Assembly: GCA_024138025.1 (NCBI GenBank)
Contig: JAMXBD010002254.1
Coordinates: 62,001 to 126,000, forward strand
DNA length: 64,000 nt
Direction: 5' to 3'
Source: Combretum micranthum
Taxonomy: Eukaryota; Streptophyta; Magnoliopsida; Myrtales; Combretaceae
Positions 26,302 to 36,929 of the stretch are shown one piece after another (position 1 is the first letter of the stretch; the number at the start of each line of letters is the position of its first letter). Made by a program: the position numbers and the translations under genes. Under the pieces are notes generated by a model. It worked only from the letters and a program-made list of their open reading frames with translations, was not told the origin of the DNA and did no database searches.

Positions 26302-27100
26302 ACTTCAATGTTTGAGATGGTGCACCTGTGAATTGAATATATGTGATATGTTCAGTATGATATCATCTTCCCATGGTGGATAGATAAGTATCTATAGTTG
26401 ATTGATCTAGTAGTTTTGAGCCTTATGAAAATATGTGAGTAGGAAGTTGATAGTGATGTAGGGATGTGGGATGGATCCATCACTTTATCCCTTTGCATGC
26501 TAAATTCGATCGAATGGCTATTGCTAGGAATGTGGAGTCAGGATCAAACGACTGCTAAGGGATGACCGAGGGCTGATTAGGATCAAGGATGTTCGAGCAA
26601 GCTTGAATTGTAGCACTTACTATAGGAGTTGGTAGCTTGATCCATTGGAAGTTTGGTTCGGGTGGTGGACCAACAACAACAACAACAACAAAAGAGGCGT
26701 TTTTAGTTCTTTTTCTCTCTCTGATCATTTCTACTACTTTTTTTTTTCAATATAATAAAAAAGAGAATTTAAATCTGTGACTTCTCCATTAAAGACTTGG
26801 AGGTGCCTCTAGACCATACTCCCAATTTAAATTTCCGAATCCGCTTCTTTCATTTTAATTTCCTGGCTCTCCTAAAAAGGCCAACATTTCTTTCTACTTT
26901 CCACCGCCTGCCTTTCCACTGCCCAAACAGGTGTCTCATTAGCGGAAATCAGAATCCCGACTGGAATAGGAAATCCCAACCCTCTCTCCCATAATCCCGA
27001 ATTCCGATTCGAATCGCCATTACAAGTGCAAAAAGTACCCAGACCAAACCCAAACCATCCCTTACTCCTCCTCCTCCTCCATCGTCGCATCCCTCTTTCG
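26302..27100. other. Intergenic region and presumed promoter of the FRS-like gene
   Basis: 26302-26680 is unrecognised. An (AAC)n run lies at about 26672-26691. From about 26860 the DNA becomes markedly richer in C, with polypyrimidine runs (CTCCTCCTCCTCC near 27065), as is usual just upstream of plant genes. A TATA-like TTAAATA sits at about 27102-27108. Confidence 0.5.
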
Positions 27101-27109
27101 GTTAAATAC

Positions 27110-27160
27110 CCCTATCGCTCGGGCACTGCAAAATTTGCCCAGTCGGCGGACAAAATACAG
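27110..27160 (+). promoter_or_regulatory. Presumed non-coding first exon (5' UTR) of the FRS-like gene
   Basis: A GC-richer segment ends at a strong donor, ACAG|GTACTT, at 27160/27161, some 50 bp downstream of the TTAAATA box. The next acceptor that makes sense is TTCACAG at 28381, so a 1.2-kb intron in the 5' UTR is inferred, an arrangement common in this family. The transcription start is not visible and the exon's left edge is approximate. Confidence 0.5.
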
Positions 27161-28381
27161 GTACTTGTTACGCTCTATTTAATCAAATACCGCAGTTAAT
27201 TTCTTATGCTACGGTCATATCTTAGTATTCGTATCCTCACGTTTCGGGTTTCGCTGGTCGTAGTTCTCAAAACAGTGAAAATCTTGCGTCTGTTGGCATT
27301 AGAATAAGTATAGACTTTTGTTCTAAGCTGTTTTAATTGGACTATGATTGCTTTTCTGAATCATCAAGAATCGCTGATGTCTTTTTAAAGTAAATTTAAT
27401 TTGCTCTTTCGTATATGCATGTGGACATGCCCTTATTTGCTAGCCATACTTATAATTTTTGGCATTAGTAATGAATCAACAATAAGAAATGTAGAAAAGT
27501 TTGATGGTTGCTTTGGTTATTTTCCTGGTGCAATGGTTGTTGGTCAGATACATGCTTTACTCTTGGCAAATATTGGTGAAAAAAGCAAGGAGGATATATT
27601 TCTCCAGCTCCAGGTGATAAGATATTCGTCCTATATTCTAGAAATAACAAATGTATACTGAACAAACTTGGGTCAAGAGGAGATGTGGAGGGGTTACCAA
27701 AACCAAAGAAGTAACTAGGCCATGGCCATTTTCAGAAAGCTAACATAGAAAAGATCTTATGATAGAGCAGCATGTTTCATGCACTTTGAAAATTCTTCCA
27801 TTCTTTCTGATCAGACAGTTCACTTAACACCTTGACCATAGGAATTCTAGCTGTATAAAAAACTAAAACTTCCTTGTGAGTTCTCATTGAAAAGCAAAAG
27901 GACTTTTTGTTGAGTTCTTTTTCACTAGACAGTCGTGCAGGAACTTCTGGGATAAAATACTTTGGCTAGATAATTGTCTTATTGATTTCCTTGTTTGTTT
28001 TTGACAAACAACAAGCTTCTGATTTGTTGTAAGCTTCATTCTTTGATTGCAGTAAACCATCCGTGGGAGTTTTCTATTCATGGGAATCTGGTATCTTGAG
28101 CTCCCCATTTACGTAATTTTTTTAATAGCTTTCAATTTGAAGAAGTTGAGTCTTATGTGGTCACTCCTCTATGCATGTCCTTCCTCATGGTGATTTGGTA
28201 CCAGTTTACTTGAATATTCTATTCATTAAAAAGCAGGGGGAAAAAAGAAGGAAGGAAGAGAGAAAAGATGCTTCCTCAAAAGCTTTCATATGCATATCTT
28301 AGGTTTCTACACAGTTTTACTTAGATTATTACTCTATCCATGATTCTGAAACTGATCCTTTTCATCATATGTCGTTCACAG
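27161..28381 (+). other. Presumed 5'-UTR intron
   Basis: AT-rich, bounded by GTACTT and TTCACAG. Its ORFs (for example 27401-27661) are short, lack known domains and are treated as chance. The acceptor choice is inferred from the sequence only. Confidence 0.45.
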
Positions 28382-28504
28382 GGTAATTGAACTATCACAA
28401 GCTGCATCCTTTATACATAATAAGATTGTTACGATGGATAACTGAATTTTTTGGAGTATTGAGATTATTAAAGACTTTGGAACAAGTGTGTCCAGTTGGC
28501 AACT

Positions 28505-28536
28505 TATGGTCAACCTAAAAGTCTAAGTCTATGTAG
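28505..28536 (+). promoter_or_regulatory. Two upstream ORFs, one a minimal AUG-stop
   Basis: Just before the main start at 28553 there is a seven-codon uORF starting at 28505 (ATG GTC ... TAA) and then ATGTAG at 28531-28536, a start codon followed at once by a stop, 16 bp upstream of the main ATG. Earlier ATGs (for example 28433, ATGGATAACTGA) also terminate quickly. Minimal AUG-stop elements stall ribosomes in some plant mRNAs; a role here is inference. Confidence 0.5.
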
Positions 28537-28552
28537 ATTCCTCTCCACATTA

Positions 28553-31500
28553 ATGGATATCAATGACATCACAGCCAATGCAATTGTAGAGCCTCATTAT
28601 GGCATGGAGTTTGAATCACACGAAGATGCATATTCATTTTACAGGGACTATGCCAAGTCAGTTGGCTTTGGCACGGCCAAATTGAGCAGTCGGAGGTCAA
28701 GGTCTTCCAAAGAATTCATTGATGCAAAGTTTTCATGCATTAGATATGGAAATAAGCAGCAGTCTGATGATGCTGTTAATCCCAGACCTTCTCCAAAAAT
28801 AGGTTGCAAAGCCAGCATGCATGTGAAGAGAAGGCCTGATGGAAAATGGTATGTTTTCAGTTTTATTAAGGAGCATAATCATGATCTCTTGCCATCCCAA
28901 GCCCATTTTTTCCGATGTCATAGGAGGGCGGAGTCATCAAAGACTGATGGTCGAATTCGAAGACGGAAGAATTTAGCATTACTTCCTGGACAGTCCAATA
29001 TGTACCATCACTTGGATTGCTTGGAGAACTATTTGAGAAACCCGCATGATAAGGGACGGAGCTTGGTTATTGAACCTACTGATGCTCAAATGCTTCTTGA
29101 GCTCTTAATGCAAATGCAGGAAGAGAATTCAAAATTTTTCTATGCCATTGATATGAATGAAGAGCATCAGCTAAGAAATGTGTTCTGGGTTGATGCTAAA
29201 GGTATAAATGACTTTTGTAAATTTGGTGATGTAGTTTGCATTGACACTTCATATTTTGCTAGTAAATATAAAGTCCCTTTGGTTCTTTTTGTGGGAGTGA
29301 ATCATCACTTACAACCAACATTATATGGATGTGCATTGATTGCAGATGATACTATATATACTTTTGTTTGGTTAGTACAAACATGGTTTGTTGCAATGGG
29401 CTCACATGCTCCACAAGTGATACTTACTGACCAGATTAATTCCATGAAAGTAGCTATAGACACTGTTCTTCCAGATACACGTCATTGTTTCTGTTTGTGG
29501 CATATATTGGACAAGATCCCTAGACAGCAGGAATATTTAAGCCTGTGGCATGATGCTTTTATGGAAAAATTTAACAAATGCATATTTCAGTCATGGGCTG
29601 AAGTGGAGTTTGAGAAAAGGTGGTGGAAGTTGCTTGACAGATTTAATCTTAGAGAAGTTGAGTGGGTCCGGTCACTCTATGAGGATCGAGTTTATTGGGT
29701 TCCCACTTTCATGAGAGATGTATCTTTTGCTGGTTTGTCCACTGTATCACGTGCTCAAAGTCTGAACTCATGGTTTGATAAATATATCGGTCCAGAAACT
29801 CCTCTGCGAGATTTGTAGAAAAATATAAAGCAATGCTTGAAGATAGATGTGAAGAGGAAGCTAAGGCAGATTTTGATGCATGGCACGAAACTCCTGAGTT
29901 GAAGTCTCCATCACCTTTTGAAAAGCAGGTCTCATTAGTTTATACACATGAAATTTTTAAGAAATTTCAAGTTGAGGTATTGGGAGCTGCTGCCTGTCAT
30001 TTAAAAAAAGAAAATGAAGATGCAAGACCTGTAAGATATACTGTCAAAGACATTGAAGACAGTCTAAATTATGTTGTGGAATGGAATGAACTGAATTCTA
30101 GCATTTACTGTTCCTGCCGTTCATTTGAATATAAAGGGTACTTATGTAGGCATGCAATTGTTGTTCTTCAAATGTCTGGTGTCTTCAGCATTCCATCAAG
30201 ATACATATTGCAGCGTTGGACTAATGCTGCTCTGAGCAAGCATGCAATCAGTGAAAAATTAGAGGAAGTCCAGTCTAAGATGCGTCGGTATAATGACTTA
30301 TGTCGACGCGCTATAGTATTGGGTGAAGAAGGATCTTTATCTCATGAGAGTTATGATTTGGCTTTATGTTCTATAAGAGAAGCTCTGAAGCAATGTGCAA
30401 CTGTAAATAATAAGCTGGAGAATGGATCCCGACCTGATGCCTCAGCTAGTGCCGTAATATGTGATGCTGAAGAAGAGAATCAGCATTGCAACCCATCTAC
30501 TGATGAGGTATTTGACCCTAAAATCAGAGATAGAAGTAAAATTCCAAGAAGCACAGGTAATAGAAAAGAGAAAGCCAATGGTGTAAATTATGGAAACAAG
30601 AAGGGAAAGGTTAGTCAACTTTGTTATCCTGCTTGTATCTGCTTGTTTGAGTTAATGTATAAATTTTTTACTTGGTCTTTTAGCTAAAGATGATCCGTCT
30701 ATTTGTTATTGTGATGATGCACCTTTAAAACATTTTCTTATTTGTTTTTGTGTTGTAAAGAATGCATAACTGGCAAAAGGAAGAAGAAAAGAAGAATCTA
30801 ATTGCAATTTTTTTTTTCTAGAAAATTTACTGAGGTGAAATTCAACATTACCCGTATCTTGAAGGACCTTTCTTCTATGTGATAGGTAGCACAGCTAGAT
30901 TCTACAAGAGGTAGCGCACAAGAAGATCTTCATCAAATGGTTTGTCCTGTTCCTTGCATTTCATTTTCTTGTTAAAACTTTTATTGAATATATATATCCT
31001 GTCACTAATTATTGTCTGGCAGGCTAAGCTAGCACAACAAAAGATACTCACTTGCAAACCATTTTAGAAATTGGAATGTCACTTCTTGTAAAGTGCTGGT
31101 TCTGTGATCTGAAAATAATGTATTGATGAATTTCAATTTTTAATTCTTGCTCTGAGCATCTTAGATGGCCATTATAAGGTTGCCTGGAAATGATGATGCC
31201 TAGATGCTTTTCTTCTTTCTGAGATTTCCATTGGTGTGGATATTTCACTGGTGATTAAGAATGGAGAAGCTGTTGAGAGATTTAATCTTATATATTGGGT
31301 CCTCACTTGGTCAGTTGTCCACTGATGTCTTTAGGTTAGCTAAATCAGTGTATTCAATTGTCTTTGGGTTTGACATTCTACGTTAGGCTAGATGTTGGTT
31401 GTCTGTCCTCGTTTTTTTGACAAATTTCGGTTTGGGCTTAACATGGGTGCTTTTTCTTCCTTTTCTTTTGCTGGGTGGTGGGCTTTTGGAAAAGAAAGAA

Positions 31501-34500
31501 GGGAGAGGGGGGAAGGGCGGGGGCGTGCAGGTGGTTGAATCAAAATTACCTAGTGAAGTACCTTTTAATGTTTGGGTGTTTGATGACCTCAAATTCTGGT
31601 GGCAACCCAAGGTGGTGTTGTTCTTAGCTGATAAATAGTATTTGAATGATCTCAAATCTTGGTGGCAAGCCAAGGTGGGTGTTGTTCTCAGCTAATAAAT
31701 ACTATTAGCATAGTGTGTCGATTAGATTTTTGGGGGGTTTTTTATATGCTTCCCTATAGCGCCTTCTAACTCTGCCTTGTGTCCTTATGCTTTGTGCTAA
31801 ATAAGCATAAGTAAAGATTTTGAAAATCTGTGCCCTCTTTGTTTTCTCTAATTTATTTTTTGTACCTTAAATTTTTTAAAACTAGTCCCATGTTGGGTAT
31901 GCGATTAAACCTGGCAAATAAAAACGCTTACAAACAAACACGTGATGCCATGCCGCACACAAATATACATGTAAGATGCAACAAACAAGCACCTATCATA
32001 TCCATCTCCTGGTTGTTTATCTTAGTCTAGGTTTGAGGGACAGCATAGGCAATTTTACCATTCCTCAACATCTTTGGGCCAGTACCAATGCAAATATCCA
32101 TATCTAAACCAACACCAAATATCGTATCATCCTGAATTCAATGTTTGTATTAGTCATAGAAGGTTCGGTTTACTTCCTCCAAACACAATTGTATCCCATA
32201 CCATAAGTGCGTTGCATTGATAGCTTAATTCAAAATTTTGCAACCTGTATTAGATATTGTTCCATCATATGGGTAACTTAATATAGTATTGGTGCTTATG
32301 GTACCTAATTACTAGTCATTTTATCCTAGATGTTGAGTACGCGATTGGTGACAAATACTTAGTCCATGATTTAGTTACCCTAAATGGTTGCGAGCCTCAG
32401 TGACAACCACAAACAACACACAATAGTAATTTTGGGCATTACCTAATTGTACACACACAGTGAACCATACAATGTAGAACTTGTAGTTGGAACTTGCTTT
32501 GCTGATATGATCTCTTGACATCCCATTTTATAATCACTCTTAAGAGTTGTAAATTCATAGAACAAAATATGATAATTATTAAAAGGGTTAATTACAAAAA
32601 ACTAACTTGTGTTTTAGTCAATTTGCATACATATGATTTGTGTTAATATTTTTGACAATTAGATGACTCAAGTTTTATACAAGTGTTAATATAATTAATT
32701 ACTATTAGAGAGATATGTCTTAGTATCTTATTAGATAAGAAAAATTAATTTAATAAAAAAACTTATAAAATAAAATAAAATCTTAAAAATTATTTTTAAA
32801 AAATTAGAAAATTGAGAAAAAAGTAAAATTACTTTTTATAATCAATAAAATATTGATATGTGTCATTCTAATAAAATTATTAAATAATATTAATACTTTT
32901 GTATGAGACTCTGGTCATATATTTGTCAAAAAAAATAATACAGGTCATGTATTTGCAAATTGATCAAAACACAAGTCATGTTTTTGTAATTAACCCTTAT
33001 TAAAATCATAAATAATTTTATTTTAATCTTTTTTTTTTATCCTTAGTGTTTTAGGTTAGATGATTTTGGTTCAGGGTTAACGATATAAGAATTGAGAGTT
33101 AGAACAAGGAAGTAAAGACCGAACAAAACAAAGGTGGCTGAATTTGGAAGGGATGTTCGAATGTCCATCATGGTTCGTCAGTAGCCTTGACTGCACGCAA
33201 AATGACCTTGTCTTGATTATTGAATTGTCAAGCTCAGGCTTTGGCTTGTTTTTCATAGTTTTGCACTCACAATTCATCTAATTGTCTAAAAGTAACTGTC
33301 CATATGTTAAGGCCTTTATAATCTGGAAATTGCACTGTACTTGTCTCGTGGAAAACTTAGAAGTCGATAAAGGTATCTTCTGACAAAGAGAGGTTGAGCA
33401 CTCCTTGAAGGCCCTTTCACTATTGGAACCTGGTCATATTCTCAATTCTAGTGAACGGGTCTGGTTCAAATCTGCTGCTGATTGCAGATTTTCTGACGTC
33501 ATTATTTTCAGTAGCAATAAAGGCAATTCGGTTTGACCTAGGACGAATTCCATTTGGCATACTACTGCTCCTCTAATGTCTAAAACTCGTTCAAATTTTG
33601 AGGAGTCCATGAAGATTCTGACACGGGGGTGTTGGGTGCAAATTTAGTGGGTACTGTGACCCTCGTGCTTCAAGCAGATTTTAGAAGTGAAGTGACAGAG
33701 TTTGAGTTAGGAGGAAATAGACAAGGAACTCATATGTTGTGTTGAATGAGGGGGACGTTAAAAGGAGCCAGTAGATTTGCTGAACTTGAACTTGTCTTAT
33801 GATCATTAAATGATTAATCAGGAATGTGAATGGATGGATTTGTTGGCAATTGAAAACTCGGTTGAGTCTGGCAAGTTGGGTTCAAGTGTTACAATGGGAA
33901 ATTCCTCATCAGCTGTGGAAGATATTGACAAGAAAGATGAAGTGATGTAATGGAAGAATGGTAATTTCTTTTTGGTGTTAAATGGAAGAATGGTAATTAA
34001 CCCATTCAAAGTGTCGATGTGGCTGTTTGGATTTAATGGTGCTGAAGGCCTTGTGTATTAGGATCTTGAGTTTTGAGTATGAGAAAAAGGTAGTCCCAAT
34101 CTCGTCTTATGGACGAGGTGAACCTCTAAGGGGGGTGGCCAAAGTATGGTCCAATAGATAGTTGTGATGTGGCAAGTCTTAGTATATAAAAAGGCGTCAA
34201 TTGCTTGTATTGACTATCCTAGCCATTTATTTCTATTGACGGAAATCCAGAGGGGCTTTTAGGAGCTTTAGTAAGGGTTTCTAAATGTTTAAGTCTTTTG
34301 AATACTATCATCAGATATTCTCCAAACAACCATTGAGGTTGGTCACAATGACCACTGCAGGAATGTAACCACTAACCAGTTTTCATATCTCGCCACTGGT
34401 TACTTATGAGCAGCTATCAATTTAGCTGCTTTTTATGGGAGTATATAGTTAATATTACCTGAGTGAAATGTGGGAGAATCACATGCTGAAAGAAGTAACG

Positions 34501-35178
34501 ATCATGTTGAAGCCATGAAAGTGACCGTTGTTTGGAAGCATCATGGAAGTTGCTGTTATTTTCTTAGCCATTTTCGTCTTCATTAGCTTCTGCAAGAGAG
34601 TGAATCATACATCACAGTGCTTACGACTGTGAAACCCTATACATGGACTTTTTCTGGCTTGTTAAATTGAAATTTAAATTTGTGCCAATTTCTTCGTGCA
34701 GAGGTCTACGTTTGTCCTATGAAATGCAGATATCTGTGCTGATATTACAGAAGTGATACTAACGAGAACTGATGATTTGCCTTTGGGAATCACTAACCAC
34801 GAGATCTAATATGCTTCCTTACCCAGAAAAAGATATAATATGTTGAATATATTACTGTTAAGATGCAGTCATATCCAGCATCTGCCTTTTCCTGACATTC
34901 TCGACAGCCAGTTAATCCCAAAATGTTTTATATGGTTACTATGTAAGATAGTTATAGAGAATATGACCTTCATCAGGTTGAGGCAGACTTGCGGATTTGT
35001 TGTAACTCTGCCTTTCTTTGTATTACAGGTATTCACCGATGCAAGGTCAGCGCACATGCAACATAATGTGGTATCCACGCAGTTGCCTCATGCAGTGCCA
35101 ACCATGTTTCATAGTTCCATGCCAACACAGTTTAATATGGCTTCAATGCATATGCATGAGAATCATTTGCCAAGGTAG
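28553..35178 (+). CDS. FRS4: FAR1-RELATED SEQUENCE protein, FRS4-like (apparent 1-nt frameshift)
   Basis: A FAR1/FHY3-family nuclear transcription regulator descended from a Mutator-like transposase. Exons: 28553-30609, 30886-30939 and 35029-35178, all in phase 0 with GT/AG borders (AAAG|GTTAGT, GATAG|GTAGCA, CAAATG|GTTTGT, TTACAG|GTATTC); the stop is TAG at 35176. Domains: an N-terminal FAR1 DNA-binding zinc finger (residues about 18-110, ending EHNHDLL), a MULE transposase core (about 220-310, with aspartates in CIDTSY and ILTDQ) and a SWIM zinc finger (about 519-533, C-x-C...C-x-H). The C-terminus ends in NHLPR. Total is about 753 residues, close to the roughly 730 of Arabidopsis FRS4. The frame breaks at 29812-29818: PLRDL is followed by TAG, but the next frame continues the protein without loss (VEKYKAMLEDR), as if one T were missing from a T run. 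Both halves are otherwise intact, so this is a recent lesion or a sequencing error. The in-frame TTG at 28496 is upstream of the first in-frame ATG and was not used as the start. Confidence 0.92.
31581..31706 (+). repeat. ~63-bp tandem duplication in the FRS intron
   Basis: Two adjacent copies of 'tgatgacctcaaattctggt'-like sequence, the second starting at about 31643 ('gaatgatctcaaatcttggt'), each ending in 'agct(g/a)ataaata(g/c)tatt'. Around 90% identical by eye. Non-coding. Confidence 0.85.
32585..32996. mobile_element. Mutator-like MITE within the FRS intron
   Basis: A 412-bp element with long inverted ends: GGGTTAATTACAAAAA at the left and its complement at the right, followed by further paired blocks (left 'aacttgtgttttagtcaatttgca', right complement 'gacttgtgttttgatcaatttgca'). 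It is flanked by perfect 9-bp repeats TTATTAAAA (32576-32584 and 32997-33005), the target length of Mutator elements. Non-coding. Confidence 0.93.
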
Positions 35179-36929
35179 GTTGATGGTAAAGCTCAGTCTT
35201 GGGAAACTGTTGCTTCTATAGGTAATATTTAGAATTTAACTATTTCACAAAAAGTGCTACAATAGTGCATTTGCATGTATTTCCAGTACTTGGGTAGTGT
35301 TCATGCAATTTTGTAAAGCAATGTGTACAGGTGAAGAATTTAACCGGTTCAGTATTTCAGACGCTGACAAATCTTTATCAGAGTTCTGCTGTACATAGGG
35401 AAAGGAATGTGCTTCTCTGAACTATTATTCTCTAAAATCAGCAAATGTTTTCTACCCAAAGAAAGAGGGATTTTTTTTTTTTTTTTAAATCAAATGGTTA
35501 ATCAAGTATTGCCGAGTTGTTGTTTATTTATTTATTTATTTTTACGAAAGGCTGCAATTTCTTTGCTGCATTTTGGTTTCCTAGTTTGCTTATTTTCGTT
35601 CATTTATTTAACATGCTGCAGCAGGGTGTGGTTTCTTTATAAAATAAATCTAAACTTACATACCCAGTAAGATTAAGCAAAACAACTCTAGAAAATTAGG
35701 GGAAAAAAATGCTGAAAATGATAGAAGGAAAATTCATGAAACCCTAGCGCTTACTTGGCGGACTGGCTAACCAATTCCTCATTTTTTTTTTCCTTTCCTG
35801 AAATTTTTAATTGTTTCATTTTATTATTTAATTAAATATCTATAAATAATAAATCAACCATTTTGGTCATTCAAAACGAACACTTGTCCTGATTAACATT
35901 CATAAATACTAACAAAACGGACACGATTAAAATACAAGTTATGAGTTTGTGAAAGTATCAAAACAAAGAGATGTTTTTGTAAGTTTCCTTTTCTACTTTT
36001 TTGAGTTTGTGTACATGGATATATTTTTATTTAATGTTCACATTTTATTATTATTCATCATAGTGCGTATATTAAGATTTTTTTTTGGGCATATTTATAT
36101 ATTTCCCATATATATGTATAAAGAAGCCAATTGCTGTAACTTAGCAACTAAATTTGAATTTTATGGTTTCTTTGTTTATTATATTCCTAAGGGGCGGTGT
36201 CATGAAATAAATTGAAATTATTATATGAATGTTATCCATGGTTTTAAGCTTTTCAAGAGTGCTTGTGTTTTTGCTTCTCCTTATGGGTGAGTGCGTTTTT
36301 GTTTTAGGAAATCATGACTATTTAATAACTATTTGTTGATTTTAATTAGAGATAAGTCTGTTTTCATTGGTTTATAATAATTAATTTAATAAATAATAAT
36401 ATTTAGACTATTTATTTAAATAAAAATAGTGGAAATTATATAAAAATAAGAAAGGAAAAGTGGTAGCCGATAAAAGAGAGAAAAAAAATAATAAGAAAGA
36501 AAAGAAAGGAAAATAAGCATTACAATCGTATTTTAATAATAAAAATAGGTAATTTAAGTTTGTCTATTTAAAAAATGAGTTTGTTAGTGGCTATAAGTGG
36601 ACTAGCTTTATCTCTTAAAGAGACAATTATAACCTTACTCCTCTATTCAAAAGATATGTCCATTATATTTTTTAAAAACACAAATTAGACCTGCAAAATA
36701 TTAAAGCAATAGCTGCATTTCTTCATTGTCTCAAGTTACAATATATATCTGAATACTTGCATTTACAAGGAAAAAGAAAAAAAATACAATGCGCGGTATT
36801 TGCAGCTACTACATACACCAATTTTACCTACTTCTCCCAATATCCATCAAATAAAAATAAGTACATATGAAGAATCCAGAATATAAATGTTTCACCAGTA
36901 AACACATAAATTAAGAAAGATATGACATG
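35179..36929. other. 3' flank of the FRS-like gene, no gene seen
   Basis: AT-rich. Contains a T17 run near 35469, a (TTTA)n stretch near 35525 and AT-rich low-complexity DNA from 36340 to 36560. The FRS 3' UTR and polyadenylation site must lie in its first part, but no single signal stands out. No element terminus was recognised. Confidence 0.4.

Larger units (their letters stand above)
30940..35028 (+). other. Last intron of the FRS-like gene, 4.1 kb, repeat-rich
   Basis: Donor GTTTGT at 30940 and acceptor TTACAG at 35028. It contains a 63-bp tandem duplication (31581), a Mutator-like MITE (32585-32996) and a segment near 34180-34200 with TATATAAAAAGG that resembles an LTR or cryptic promoter. 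A possible alternative terminal exon follows the AG at 31022: it would add 14 codons and stop with TAG at about 31065. I prefer the exon at 35029 because its ending (HENHLPR) is typical of this family. Confidence 0.7.

Noticed and set aside
28496..28552. Longer N-terminus of the FRS protein beginning at 28496
   Set aside because: That codon is TTG; the first in-frame ATG is at 28553, and the FAR1 domain starts shortly after it.
31023..31067. Alternative terminal exon after the AG at 31022
   Set aside because: It would encode 14 unremarkable residues and a stop; the exon at 35029 ends with the family-typical NHLPR. Kept only as a possible alternative isoform.
31383..31673. 96- and 79-codon ORFs on opposite strands in the FRS intron
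   Set aside because: They overlap the tandem duplication and G-rich stretch; no domain, and they lie inside an intron.
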